Positions 54,600 to 63,720 of a DNA stretch of 64,000 bases are shown here, in pieces. Position 1 is the first letter of the stretch, and the number at the start of each line of letters is the position of its first letter. The notes under the pieces were generated by a model. It did not search any database, was not told the DNA's origin, and was given only the letters and a program-made list of their open reading frames with translations. This DNA is from Nitrobacter sp047149785 (GTDB lineage Bacteria > Pseudomonadota > Alphaproteobacteria > Rhizobiales > Xanthobacteraceae). The position numbers were made by a program, and so were the translations under genes. The DNA lies in the NCBI RefSeq assembly GCF_047149785.1, contig NZ_BAAGBE010000001.1, positions 1,054,001 to 1,118,000 of the forward strand. The letters are read 5' to 3'.

Positions 54600-54645
54600 C
54601 GATATATACCGATATATATATTGTAATTTAATTATATTTGAGGCT
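54600..54645. other. very AT-rich intergenic block
   Basis: GCGATATATACCGATATATA, then TATTGTAATTTAATTATATT: nearly all A/T over about 40 bases in a high-GC genome, with two GATATATA units. It could be a promoter or a remnant of foreign DNA. Confidence 0.6.
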
Positions 54646-54733
54646 TTCTATTCCGGGCGGACGCTCAGCCACGGTCGTGCCTTAAATTGGTGTTGGGACC
54701 AGCCTTTACGCTCGGTCGGGAACAGAGTTTATC

Positions 54734-55300
54734 GTGAGACAGCCCGGATTCCACCGAAGAGCCTTGATGTCGTTGCTTTTGCTGGCGCCGCTCCTGGCTG
54801 GGTGCGGCAGCGCCGCAGATATGTTGTCGTCTGCCAAGGATGCGGACTGGTTTTCCCGATCGGGGAGGCTGTTCATCAAGAATGTTTCGATCGAAACGCC
54901 GCCGCTCACGCCGAACAAGCCGGTGACGCCGGACGACCTCATCAGCGCGGACGGCCTTTGTCCGGGCATGGCGCCGCCGATCGGCGCGGGTGAAGCCAGC
55001 GCGCTTTCCGATGGCGCCGCAGGAGCCCCGACAACGCCGCCCGCGGCGCCCGCAACGGGCACGGTGGCATTGGGTCACACCGAATGCGACGTGACGCGCG
55101 GCATCGGTGCGCCGGACAACGTCAGTCTTTCCAGCAATCCGCATGGCGACCGCGTTGCGGTGCTGACGTTCCTGCACGGGCCCCGCGCCGGCATCTACAC
55201 CTTCAAGGCGGGACGTCTGTCCTCGATCGAAAAGGTTCCCGAACCGGTCGCACCTCCGAAGCCGGAGCGACGGGTGAAAAGAAAGAGGGGCGCGAGCTGA
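54734..55300 (+). CDS. lipoprotein
   Basis: A 188-residue exported lipoprotein: signal sequence with lipobox LAGC (Cys24 counted from GTG 54734), a polar domain with conserved SIETPPLTPNKPVTPDDLIS and LGHTECDVTRGIGAPDNVSL, and a basic tail. The C-terminal region resembles small outer-membrane assembly lipoproteins in layout only. An internal ATG at 54767 would leave the lipobox in place. Confidence 0.75.
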   Translation: MRQPGFHRRALMSLLLLAPLLAGCGSAADMLSSAKDADWFSRSGRLFIKNVSIETPPLTPNKPVTPDDLISADGLCPGMAPPIGAGEASALSDGAAGAPTTPPAAPATGTVALGHTECDVTRGIGAPDNVSLSSNPHGDRVAVLTFLHGPRAGIYTFKAGRLSSIEKVPEPVAPPKPERRVKRKRGAS

Positions 55301-55322
55301 GTGTCCGGGAAGCTTGCCGTCA

Positions 55323-55417
55323 AGGCTCCTTTCGATTCTGATCGGGTGAGAAGCGGGTTTTTGATTTGACGCGTTTTCTTGACGCGAAACCGGTAGGCAC
55401 TTCGCTTGAAAACGCTA
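55323..55417 (-). repeat. interspersed palindromic element, copy F
   Basis: TTTGACGCGTTTTCTTGACG, then CGAAACCGGTAGGCACTTCG, then CTTGAAAACGCTA. The terminal hairpin (ATTCTGATCGGGTGAGAAGC) is degraded. The end TAGCGTTTTC (read on the minus strand) contains the stop codon of the ABC-F gene. Confidence 0.82.
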
Positions 55418-57295
55418 ACCTGCCGTTTCTTCGTGTGATGCGCTGGCCTCCAGCCACTCCTCTTCGGCGCGCAGCAACGCATTGGCTGCGCTCACGCGCG
55501 CCTTGCTCAGTTGCGTCGCCTGTTTGGGATCGCGCTTGAACAGATCCGGCAAGGCCAGGGCGACATCGATTTTGGCGATGATGCCGGTGATCCGCTCGAT
55601 CTCGGCTTCTGCGTCCGCGATCTTCTGTTTGAGCGGAGCGCGCTTTTCATTCTTGTTGCGTTGAGGTTTGTCACGGCCGTCGTCGCGCTCGCTTGATGAT
55701 CCACGGTCGCGGCTGCTTGCACGCAGGCCGCGAGCCGACAGCGTCGCGCGGCGATAATCGTCAAGGTCGCCGTCATAAGGGATGACGGCGCGGTCCGCGA
55801 CCACCCACAGCCGGTCGGCGCAGGCTTCGATCAGGTAGCGATCATGGGAGACCATGATGACGGCGCCCGGAAACTCGTTGATGGCTTCGGCGAGCGCGGC
55901 GCGGCTGTCGATGTCGAGGTGGTTGGTCGGCTCGTCGAGGATGATCATGTTCGGCGCGAAGAATGTCGCAAGCCCGAGCAGCAGGCGCGCTTTCTCGCCG
56001 CCCGACAGGCTTCTGACAAGGGTGTCGCCCGCCTTGCCGGAAAAGCCGATGGCGCCGACGCGGGCGCGAATTTTCGTTTCCGGCGCGCCCTGCATCAGCC
56101 GGCGCACATGATCGTAGGGCGAGCCGTCGAGGTCCAGTTCGTCGGTCTGGTGCTGGGCGAAGTAGCCGATCGACAGCTTGTCGGCGCGCACCACCTTGCC
56201 CGCGAACGGTTGCAGCTTTCCCGCGAGCAATTTGACGAGCGTGGACTTGCCGTTGCCGTTGGCGCCGAGCAGGGCGATGCGATCGTCCTCGTCGATCCGC
56301 AGGGTCACGTGTTTGAGAACCGGCGATGCAGGGTCGTATCCTATGACGGCTCCCTCGACGGCGATGATCGGCGGCGACAGCAGCTTGTCGGGTACGGGAA
56401 ACGAAATCTCGCGCACGTCCTGCGTGACCAGCGCTGTCACGGGCTTCATGCGTTCGAGCATCTTCACGCGTGACTGCGCCTGGCGCGCTTTCGAGGCCTT
56501 GGCCTTGAAGCGGTCGACGAAGGCCTGCAGTCGCTTGCGTTCGTCGGCCTGCCGCCTGGCGTGCTTGGCGTCGAGCATCTCGCGAGCGGCGCGCTGGTCC
56601 TCGAAAGAGGAATAGGTGCCCTTGTAGAGGGTGAGCTTGCCGCGATCGAGATGCAGGATCTGATCGACGGAGGTGTCGAGCAGGTCGCGGTCATGGCTGA
56701 TGATGATGACTGTGCGCGGATAGTGAGCGAGGTGATCTTCCAGCCAGAGCGTCCCTTCGAGGTCGAGGTAGTTGGTCGGCTCGTCCAGCAGCAGCAGATC
56801 GGGCGCAGCGAAGAGGGTCGCCGCGAGGGCGACGCGCATGCGCCAGCCGCCCGAGAATTCCGCGCAGGGTCGGGCCTGATCCGCGGTCGAAAATCCGAGG
56901 CCGCTCAGGATCGCCGCCGCGCGCGCCGGCGCGGAATGGGCGTCGATATCGACGAGACGCGTCTGGATGTCCGCGATCCGGCCCGGGTCGCGCGCGGTTT
57001 CCGCTTCGCGCAGCAGCGCGTGACGCTCGACGTCGGCCTTGAGCACCACCTCGATCAGACTCTCCGGGCCGTCGGGCGCTTCCTGAGCGAGGCTGCCGAT
57101 GCGCCAGCGCGGAGGAATGGCGATGGAGCCGGTCTCCGTCGGAAGTTCGCCGCGGATCGCATGGAACAGGGTGGACTTGCCGACGCCGTTGCGGCCGACA
57201 AAGCCGACCCGCGCGCCGGGCGCGATCTGGACGGAACTACGGTCGATCAGAAGCCGTCCGGCGATACGGATCGAGATATCGGTGAGGGAAAGCAT
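55415..57295 (-). CDS. ABC-F family ATPase (Uup/YheS-like)
   Basis: A soluble twin-ABC protein of 626 residues with no membrane domain: Walker A GRNGVGKST and GANGNGKST, signatures FSGGWRMRVALA and LSGGEKARLLLG, and a Lys/Arg-rich linker. A basic C-terminal coiled coil of about 110 residues follows. Family members act on the ribosome; this one resembles housekeeping YheS/Uup more than resistance forms. The stop lies in repeat copy F. Confidence 0.92.
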   Translation of the reverse strand: MLSLTDISIRIAGRLLIDRSSVQIAPGARVGFVGRNGVGKSTLFHAIRGELPTETGSIAIPPRWRIGSLAQEAPDGPESLIEVVLKADVERHALLREAETARDPGRIADIQTRLVDIDAHSAPARAAAILSGLGFSTADQARPCAEFSGGWRMRVALAATLFAAPDLLLLDEPTNYLDLEGTLWLEDHLAHYPRTVIIISHDRDLLDTSVDQILHLDRGKLTLYKGTYSSFEDQRAAREMLDAKHARRQADERKRLQAFVDRFKAKASKARQAQSRVKMLERMKPVTALVTQDVREISFPVPDKLLSPPIIAVEGAVIGYDPASPVLKHVTLRIDEDDRIALLGANGNGKSTLVKLLAGKLQPFAGKVVRADKLSIGYFAQHQTDELDLDGSPYDHVRRLMQGAPETKIRARVGAIGFSGKAGDTLVRSLSGGEKARLLLGLATFFAPNMIILDEPTNHLDIDSRAALAEAINEFPGAVIMVSHDRYLIEACADRLWVVADRAVIPYDGDLDDYRRATLSARGLRASSRDRGSSSERDDGRDKPQRNKNEKRAPLKQKIADAEAEIERITGIIAKIDVALALPDLFKRDPKQATQLSKARVSAANALLRAEEEWLEASASHEETAG

Positions 57296-57370
57296 GCTGG
57301 CTTTTCACCGCTGTGCCAGCCAAACGCAACCCCTGTTTGTGGTTGTTCGCGACGGAGCCGGAGGTCCGGT

Positions 57371-57622
57371 TCACGGTCGGCTTTGGATGCCGGAAATGGA
57401 AGCCGCGCGCGAAACGCCGTCGGGTGTGCCATCCTGCGCACTTAGTTGGTCCAGCAGAATCTGGAGACGGACAGGCACCTCCGACTCCTCCAGTCGGATG
57501 TCGATCCGCAGCCGTTCGCCGATCGCCGCGGCAACCGTCCTGCCGGTCTTCGCGTCGATCTGGCCAGGGTCTCGAGCGATCCAGTCGGGCATCCTTCTTC
57601 CGGTCTCCATCACAGAGGACAC
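57371..57622 (-). CDS. NepR-like anti-sigma factor (small)
   Basis: An 83-residue protein. Residues about 30-62 (TVAAAIGERLRIDIRLEESE, then VPVRLQILLDQLSAQD) match the NepR pattern IGxxLRxxY-x-xVPxRLxxLLxxL. In alphaproteobacteria NepR holds the stress sigma factor EcfG until PhyR releases it. No ecfG or phyR is in the window, so this is an orphan or distant paralogue. The start is GTG 57622 or ATG 57610, neither with a clear ribosome-binding site. The rest of the 57296-57702 gap is non-coding. Confidence 0.55.
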   Translation of the reverse strand: MSSVMETGRRMPDWIARDPGQIDAKTGRTVAAAIGERLRIDIRLEESEVPVRLQILLDQLSAQDGTPDGVSRAASISGIQSRP

Positions 57623-57702
57623 GGACTAAGTCGCGGGACGGCAAATAGTTTCCGCGGCATGGCCACCGCGGATCGAATCCGCGAGCGCAAACGTCGAATC
57701 GG

Positions 57703-58998
57703 CTAGCCGTCGTTCAGGAGCATGCCGGCCCGGAGAAACTTCCGGGGATCGACGGCTTCCCCGTTGATCCGGGTTTCATAATGCAGGTGAGGGCCGGTCG
57801 AGCGTCCGGTCGATCCGACTTCCCCGACGACTTGTCCGATCTTGACGGATTGGCCGACGCTGACGTTGATCGCAGAGAGATGGCCGTAACGGGTCGAGAG
57901 GCCGTTGCCGTGATCGATCTCGACCATCCGCCCATAGCCGCCGCTCCAGCCCGCGGAGACGACTTTTCCGTTCGCCGTCGCGCGCACCGGATCGCCCATC
58001 GATGCGCGGAAATCGAGGCCGGTGTGCATCGCCGGTCGCCCGACGAATGGATCCACGCGTATGCCGAAGCCGGAGGTGAATTCCATCTCGCCCATCACCG
58101 GCTTACGATAGGGAACAAAAGCGAGGGCGCCGTTGAGTCGATCGATCTGCGCCCGGGTCAGATTGACACGCGTGAGTTGGCGCTCGAACGGGCCGGCATT
58201 GTGCGGTAGCTTGACCGGAACATAAGGGCCGCCTGTGCCGGAATGCTGCGAGCCGGATTCCATCTTCGCCGTGTTGAGTCCGAGTTCGGAGAAAACGCCG
58301 CGCATCCGGCGCAGTCGGGATTCCATGCGATTCTCGACTGAATTCAATTCGGCGGTCTGGCGGTTCTCGACCCGATCGAGCGACGATTCAAGCCGCATCA
58401 GCTTGTTGGCCGGGCCGGTGGTTTTGCCGAACCGGGCCGGCTGCGGACGGGAGATCGGGAAGGGCTTTCCTGACGAGCTTGCGTCGGCGTCCTTTTCGGC
58501 CTTCCCGGGGGGCGGGCCCTTGATCGATCCGGTCACTGAGGCGTCCGGCAGGGCATTGAGGGCTGCTGCATGGGATTCGAGCACCGCCTGACGGCGCATG
58601 ATCTCGTCCAGCTTTCTGTGGAACTGCTCCTGATCGAGCAGTTGTCGGCTGGTCGTGCGGTCGACACGGGTGCGCAATTCGGCAATGCGGTCTTCATAGG
58701 CGTATTGCATGTCGGCCTGGCGCGAGATCAGCCGCGTCAGCACATCGTCGCGGAAGGCGAAGTAGGTCGCTGTCGCGGCGGACCAGACCCCGAGCAGCGT
58801 GATGGTTCCGACTGCAATCCAGAACACAACGGGGCCGAATCGGACCTGCCTGCCGGCATGGGCGAGAGTATAGCCGCGCTGCGTTTCCTTCTTGTTGGAA
58901 GTCCGCGCGGCCGAAGCCGCATGGCGGGAAGGATGTCGATTGTGATCGTGCGCGCGATGCTGCGGATACTCGGCACACGGACTGGAACGGTACGACAT
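57703..58998 (-). CDS. M23 family metallopeptidase (LytM/EnvC type)
   Basis: A 431-residue envelope protein: a basic cytoplasmic N-terminus, one membrane helix (about 55-80), a coiled coil (about 85-230), and a LytM domain with zinc ligands in HTGLDF and GPHLHYE plus STRYGHLSAI. It is either a peptidoglycan endopeptidase or an amidase activator; the zinc ligands look intact. GGGAG lies five bases before ATG 58998. Confidence 0.9.
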   Translation of the reverse strand: MSYRSSPCAEYPQHRAHDHNRHPSRHAASAARTSNKKETQRGYTLAHAGRQVRFGPVVFWIAVGTITLLGVWSAATATYFAFRDDVLTRLISRQADMQYAYEDRIAELRTRVDRTTSRQLLDQEQFHRKLDEIMRRQAVLESHAAALNALPDASVTGSIKGPPPGKAEKDADASSSGKPFPISRPQPARFGKTTGPANKLMRLESSLDRVENRQTAELNSVENRMESRLRRMRGVFSELGLNTAKMESGSQHSGTGGPYVPVKLPHNAGPFERQLTRVNLTRAQIDRLNGALAFVPYRKPVMGEMEFTSGFGIRVDPFVGRPAMHTGLDFRASMGDPVRATANGKVVSAGWSGGYGRMVEIDHGNGLSTRYGHLSAINVSVGQSVKIGQVVGEVGSTGRSTGPHLHYETRINGEAVDPRKFLRAGMLLNDG

Positions 58999-59091
58999 CG
59001 GCACTCCCGCGCCGTCCTGAAACAGGTTCCAGTCGGCTCAACTTCGATTTGAACCGTTCATGGTTAATTTTCGGGAAATGACGGTGCGTCG

Positions 59092-59721
59092 TTACAGGCC
59101 GCGTGCGGCAGCGAGGACCTCCTCGGCGTGCCCGTCGACCTTGACCCGCCGCCAGATGCGGGCGATCCGGCCGTCCGCAGCTACCAGAACAGTGGTACGA
59201 AGAATGCCGAGGAAAACCCGGCCATACATTGATTTTTCGCCCCAGGCGCCATATGCGCCCAGCATGGCGTGCTGTTCATCCGAAACCAGAGGAATAGACA
59301 GCTTATGCTTGCTACGGAATGAAGCCTGCGCTTTTACGGAATCGCCCGATACGCCCAGCACCGCCGTTCCGCACCTCGCGAACTCCTTTGCCAGCCGGGT
59401 GAAATCCATCGCCTCCCGGGTGCAACCCGGCGTACCGGCGCGCGGGTAGAAAAAGATCACGAGCTTTCGTCCGGCAAAATCGGCGAGCGACACACGAGTG
59501 CCGTCATCGCATGGGAGATTGAATGACGGCGCCGGAGAGCCCTCCGCCAGGTCAGCCTTTCCCAGCGGCAGTTTCGTCGTGCGCGATGTGCGCGTTTCGC
59601 TCGCGGCCGACGGAGACGAGAGAGCGGCTTTCCGAGTCGGTTTTGCGCGACTGGCGATAGCCGACCGGGCGACCCCCGGAGCAGCCTGTTTGGAGGATTT
59701 CTTGCGTATCTTCTTGGACAT
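59092..59721 (-). CDS. bcp: peroxiredoxin (Bcp/PrxQ) with basic N-terminal extension
   Basis: Thiol peroxidase of 209 residues, against about 155 for E. coli Bcp. The core has the peroxidatic Cys100 in RAGTPGCTREAMDF; the usual second cysteine five residues later is replaced. The first 50 or so residues are Lys/Arg/Ser/Ala-rich and look disordered or nucleic-acid-binding. AAGGAAGG precedes ATG 59721. Confidence 0.88.
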   Translation of the reverse strand: MSKKIRKKSSKQAAPGVARSAIASRAKPTRKAALSSPSAASETRTSRTTKLPLGKADLAEGSPAPSFNLPCDDGTRVSLADFAGRKLVIFFYPRAGTPGCTREAMDFTRLAKEFARCGTAVLGVSGDSVKAQASFRSKHKLSIPLVSDEQHAMLGAYGAWGEKSMYGRVFLGILRTTVLVAADGRIARIWRRVKVDGHAEEVLAAARGL

Positions 59722-60015
59722 ACGCCTTCCTTTCGTCGCTTTCCGGCGCTCAGTATCCGATTGACTCGCGGGCATGTCGAGGCGACTCGGTCATGGCGCG
59801 GCCGTTGTGCATATCTGCCGACCGCGGGGTACGGTTACTCGGGGACTCGACGAGTTGTCCGGCCTGCTTTCTGCTCGAAAAGCGCCAAGGGCCGGATGAC
59901 ACGTAACATGTTAGATCGGGGATTGGCAGAAGTGCCTTCAGTGCAGCGTTGGTCTGAGAGCGACGCGCGGACCAATGACGGCGACTGCTCCGGTCCAGGC
60001 CGGCACCGAGAGGCA

Positions 60016-63000
60016 ATGACAAGGAAGACGCCGATCCCAAATCCCAAGCGCGGCGGTGACCGGGTCTCGCAAAGGGAGGATTCCAACTGGAATCAGGACT
60101 GCGACGAAATCCAGCGCCGTCGCATAAGTCGGCTGCTGTCACGGTCGGATTCCGGATTCCACAGATTGGGCGACCGGTTCGGACGGTTCAGAAGCTGGCT
60201 CGCGGGCGAACGCTGGGTCAGGCGGCTCGTCATTACCGTCGGCATACTGGCGGTTCTGGTTGGCGGAAGCTTTGGCGCCCTCTGGTGGCGACTCGGCGCC
60301 GGCCCCGTCAATCTCGATATGATGACGCCCTGGCTTGTCGCGGCGATCGAGGAAAATATCGGTCACGGCAACACCGTGGAAATCGGCGGCACGCAGATCG
60401 AGCGCGCCGGCAGAATTCGTATCGCGGTTCGCGTTCGTGACGTGGTTGTCCGCGACCGCGATCATGTGATCGTCGCCAGCGCGCCGAAAGCCGAGGTGAA
60501 ACTGTCCGGCATGGCGTTGCTGACCGGGCGGCTGCGTGCCGAAAGCCTTAATCTGGTCGATGCCGAACTCGCGGTTCGGATTACGCCGGACGGCCAGGTG
60601 ACCGTGTCGGCCGGCGATAGCGCCAAGCCGCTTGCCACGGGTGTCGCCACGGTGCAACCGGCCGACCTGACGTCACGATCCGACGGCGCTGCTGCGCCAT
60701 CCGTTCAGGCCGTTACGCAATTGCGCGAATCCGGCACCGGCGCCGCGCCGGCTAATCCCGACAGCCGAAGCAACGTCAGCGCGCTGCTGGCGGGTTTGAG
60801 CTGGCTCGACAGTCTCAGCCTGACGGGGCTGGACGGGCGGAATCTCAATGAGATCGGTTTGAAGAACGGGAGACTGGTGGTCGACGACCAGCAGCGTGGC
60901 AATCGCTGGGGCCTCAGCAACATCAGCCTGAGCCTTCGCCGGCCGCGCGGCGGCGGGATCGCATTCAGTGTCGGCGAAGGCGGCAGCAAAGCATGGTCGC
61001 TTAAGATCGCTGTCGGGGCGCTGGCCGATGGCGTGCGCCCCATTGATCTGCAGGCTGCCGGGATACCGGCGAAGAATATTCTGCAGGCTCTCCGCATCAA
61101 GGATCTCACCTATACCGCCGACATGCCGCTGAGTGGCGAGCTGAAGGGTGAGATTGGCCGCGACGGCCTGCCGACCTATCTTCGCGGCAGCCTCTTCGCC
61201 GGCAAAGGTACGATCATCGATACCGACACGCCTGACTATCCCATGGCGATCGATCAGATGGAAATGAACGTCGAATGGGATTCGGGACGGCGCGTTCTGG
61301 TAGCACCGTTCAAAATCGTGTCCGGCCAGAATCGGATCACGTTGCTGGCCCGTCTCGAGCCGCCGAATGGCAGCATTCCGGACTGGCGGATGAGTTTGAG
61401 CGGCGGCACCATTGTTCTCGCCGGCTCCGATGGCGAAGAACCGCTGATCTTCAACCGCATCGCGGTCGGATTGCGGTTCGACACCGAACACAAGCAGATG
61501 ATATTGACGCGGGCCGATATCAGCAATGGCAAGATTGGCGTCGCCGGCACCGGGAGCATCGACTATTCGGAGGCGCCGCGCCTGAAACTGGGTTTTGCCG
61601 GGACGCCGATGTCGGTGGCTGCGCTCAAGAGCATGTGGCCGGTTCTGATCGTGCCGGAAGTACGCGAATGGGTGATCGACCGCATTACGAAGGGTTCTGT
61701 CCAGCGAATTGAAATCGGTGTCAATTCGCCGCTCCGCAACCTGTCGCGTCGGGGGCCGCCGATCCCGGATGACGGTCTTTCCATCGATATAGACGCGAGC
61801 GATGTGACGCTGCATCCCGTCGACGAAATGCCGTCGATCCACGACGCCGATCTGAAAGCGCGAGTTACCGGCAGAACCGCGACGGTGACGATCGGGCAGG
61901 CTGCCGCCGATACCGCGGCCGGCCGAAGGCTCAACATTTCCGACGTCGTTTTTGAGGTGCCGGACATGGCGCCCAAACCTGCGCCAGCGAAGGTGAAGTT
62001 GAGGATCGACGCTCCGGTGCCCGCGGTTGCCGAAATTCTCGCCTCTGACCGCCTCAGAGAATTCACCGGCAATCTGGTCGATCCCAATTCCAGCAAGGGA
62101 ACGGTGGCTGCGCAGATCGTGCTCGGCCTGCCGATCAGGCGTCAGATCACCAAGGAAGATACGACCTATTCCATCACCGCCGATCTTTCAGGGTTTGCCG
62201 CCGACCACCTGATCATGAATCAGAAGCTTGAAGCGAACGCGCTGAAGGTGGTTGCCAACAACCAGGGATACCAGGTCAAGGGCGACGTGAAGATCAACGG
62301 GCAGCCGGCTTCGCTGGATTACCGCAAGCCGGTGGACGGCGACGCCGATATCAAGTTGCAGGCCACGCTGGATGACGCGAGTCGTGCAAAACTCGGCATT
62401 GATCTCGGCGCCGGCGCGACCGGCGCGATTCCGATCAAGCTGGTCGGGAAAATCGGCACTGACAAGGACAGCAAGATCGGCGTCGACGCCGATCTGACGT
62501 CCTTGAAACTCGACAACCTTCTGCCTGGCTGGGTCAAGCTGCCGGGGAAGTCAGGTCACGCCACGTTCAATGTGGTGCAGAAGGCACAGTCGACGCGCCT
62601 GGAGGATATCGTCATCGACGGCGGCGGCGCCATGATAAAGGGATCGCTGGAGATCGACCAGAACGGCGACCTGTTGAATGCGAATTTTCCGGTTTACGCG
62701 CCCTCGGAGGGAGACAAGGCTTCGCTGAAAGCCGAGCGCAACTCGGACGGCGTGTTGAAGGTCGTCATGCGCGGCGATGTGTTCGATGGTCGCGGCTTTA
62801 TCAAATCGGCGATCTCGGGCAAGCAGGCCGACGCCAAAGGCAAGACCAAGAGCATCGATTTTGACATCGACCTGAAGATTGGAGCCGTGGCCGGATTTTA
62901 CGGCGAAGCCGTGCGTAGCGCGGAGGTGAAGATGGCACGGCGCAACGGGTCGATCCGCAGCTTTGTCATGAGTGGAAAGATCGGGCGCGACACCTCGCTG

Positions 63001-63645
63001 ACCGGCGATCTGCGCGGTCGTCCGCAAGGCCAGGATGTCATTCTGATCGAGACCAATGACGCGGGCGCGTTCTTCCGCTTTACCGATACCTATGGAAAGA
63101 TGTTTGGCGGTCAGCTTGCATTGGCGATGGACCCTCCGACCGCCGAGCCGCGCGCCAAGCAGGGGCTGATCAACGTTCGCAATTTCACGATCAAGGGCGA
63201 GACGGCTCTGGATCGCGCCGCGGCGGGCGGTCAGCCGGCCGCCCAGAACGGCATTTCGTTTTCGCGTCTGCGCGCGGAGTTCACGCGGCAGAACGGGCAA
63301 CTCACGGTGCGCGAGGGTGTCGTCAAGGGACCGACGATCGGCGCGACGATCGAGGGCAGGATCGACTATCCCGGCAACCAGGTTCGCATGAGCGGCACGT
63401 TCGTGCCGATGTACGGTCTCAATAACATCTTCGGCCAGCTTCCGATCGTCGGGTTGTTCCTCGGCGGCGGCAGCAACGAGGGATTGATCGGCGTGACCTA
63501 TGAAGTGGTGGGGACGCCCGGCCAGCCGCAGTTGCGGGTGAATCCGATTTCGGCCATGGCGCCGGGCGTGCTGCGCAAGATCTTCGAATTCCAGACCGGC
63601 AAACCGGCCAACCAGATCGAATATCCGTTACAGAGCGGCAACTGA
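60016..63645 (+). CDS. AsmA-like/DUF3971 (YhdP-type) envelope protein
   Basis: A 1209-residue protein with an N-terminal basic region, one membrane helix (about 72-95: VITVGILAVLVGGSFGALWW), a DUF3971 region and a C-terminal AsmA-like domain (YGLNNIFGQLPIVGLFLGGG). In E. coli, YhdP and TamB-type proteins carry phospholipids to the outer membrane. The start is uncertain: ATG 60016 (MTRKTPIPNP) is preferred, and the open frame runs back to 59761. Confidence 0.88.
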   Translation: MTRKTPIPNPKRGGDRVSQREDSNWNQDCDEIQRRRISRLLSRSDSGFHRLGDRFGRFRSWLAGERWVRRLVITVGILAVLVGGSFGALWWRLGAGPVNLDMMTPWLVAAIEENIGHGNTVEIGGTQIERAGRIRIAVRVRDVVVRDRDHVIVASAPKAEVKLSGMALLTGRLRAESLNLVDAELAVRITPDGQVTVSAGDSAKPLATGVATVQPADLTSRSDGAAAPSVQAVTQLRESGTGAAPANPDSRSNVSALLAGLSWLDSLSLTGLDGRNLNEIGLKNGRLVVDDQQRGNRWGLSNISLSLRRPRGGGIAFSVGEGGSKAWSLKIAVGALADGVRPIDLQAAGIPAKNILQALRIKDLTYTADMPLSGELKGEIGRDGLPTYLRGSLFAGKGTIIDTDTPDYPMAIDQMEMNVEWDSGRRVLVAPFKIVSGQNRITLLARLEPPNGSIPDWRMSLSGGTIVLAGSDGEEPLIFNRIAVGLRFDTEHKQMILTRADISNGKIGVAGTGSIDYSEAPRLKLGFAGTPMSVAALKSMWPVLIVPEVREWVIDRITKGSVQRIEIGVNSPLRNLSRRGPPIPDDGLSIDIDASDVTLHPVDEMPSIHDADLKARVTGRTATVTIGQAAADTAAGRRLNISDVVFEVPDMAPKPAPAKVKLRIDAPVPAVAEILASDRLREFTGNLVDPNSSKGTVAAQIVLGLPIRRQITKEDTTYSITADLSGFAADHLIMNQKLEANALKVVANNQGYQVKGDVKINGQPASLDYRKPVDGDADIKLQATLDDASRAKLGIDLGAGATGAIPIKLVGKIGTDKDSKIGVDADLTSLKLDNLLPGWVKLPGKSGHATFNVVQKAQSTRLEDIVIDGGGAMIKGSLEIDQNGDLLNANFPVYAPSEGDKASLKAERNSDGVLKVVMRGDVFDGRGFIKSAISGKQADAKGKTKSIDFDIDLKIGAVAGFYGEAVRSAEVKMARRNGSIRSFVMSGKIGRDTSLTGDLRGRPQGQDVILIETNDAGAFFRFTDTYGKMFGGQLALAMDPPTAEPRAKQGLINVRNFTIKGETALDRAAAGGQPAAQNGISFSRLRAEFTRQNGQLTVREGVVKGPTIGATIEGRIDYPGNQVRMSGTFVPMYGLNNIFGQLPIVGLFLGGGSNEGLIGVTYEVVGTPGQPQLRVNPISAMAPGVLRKIFEFQTGKPANQIEYPLQSGN

Positions 63646-63720
63646 TTGTTTGAGACTGTGTGAGCGGGGCGACGGAGGTTGCTGTCAGTCATCTGCGCCG
63701 TTGCGGATTTTGATGGATGA

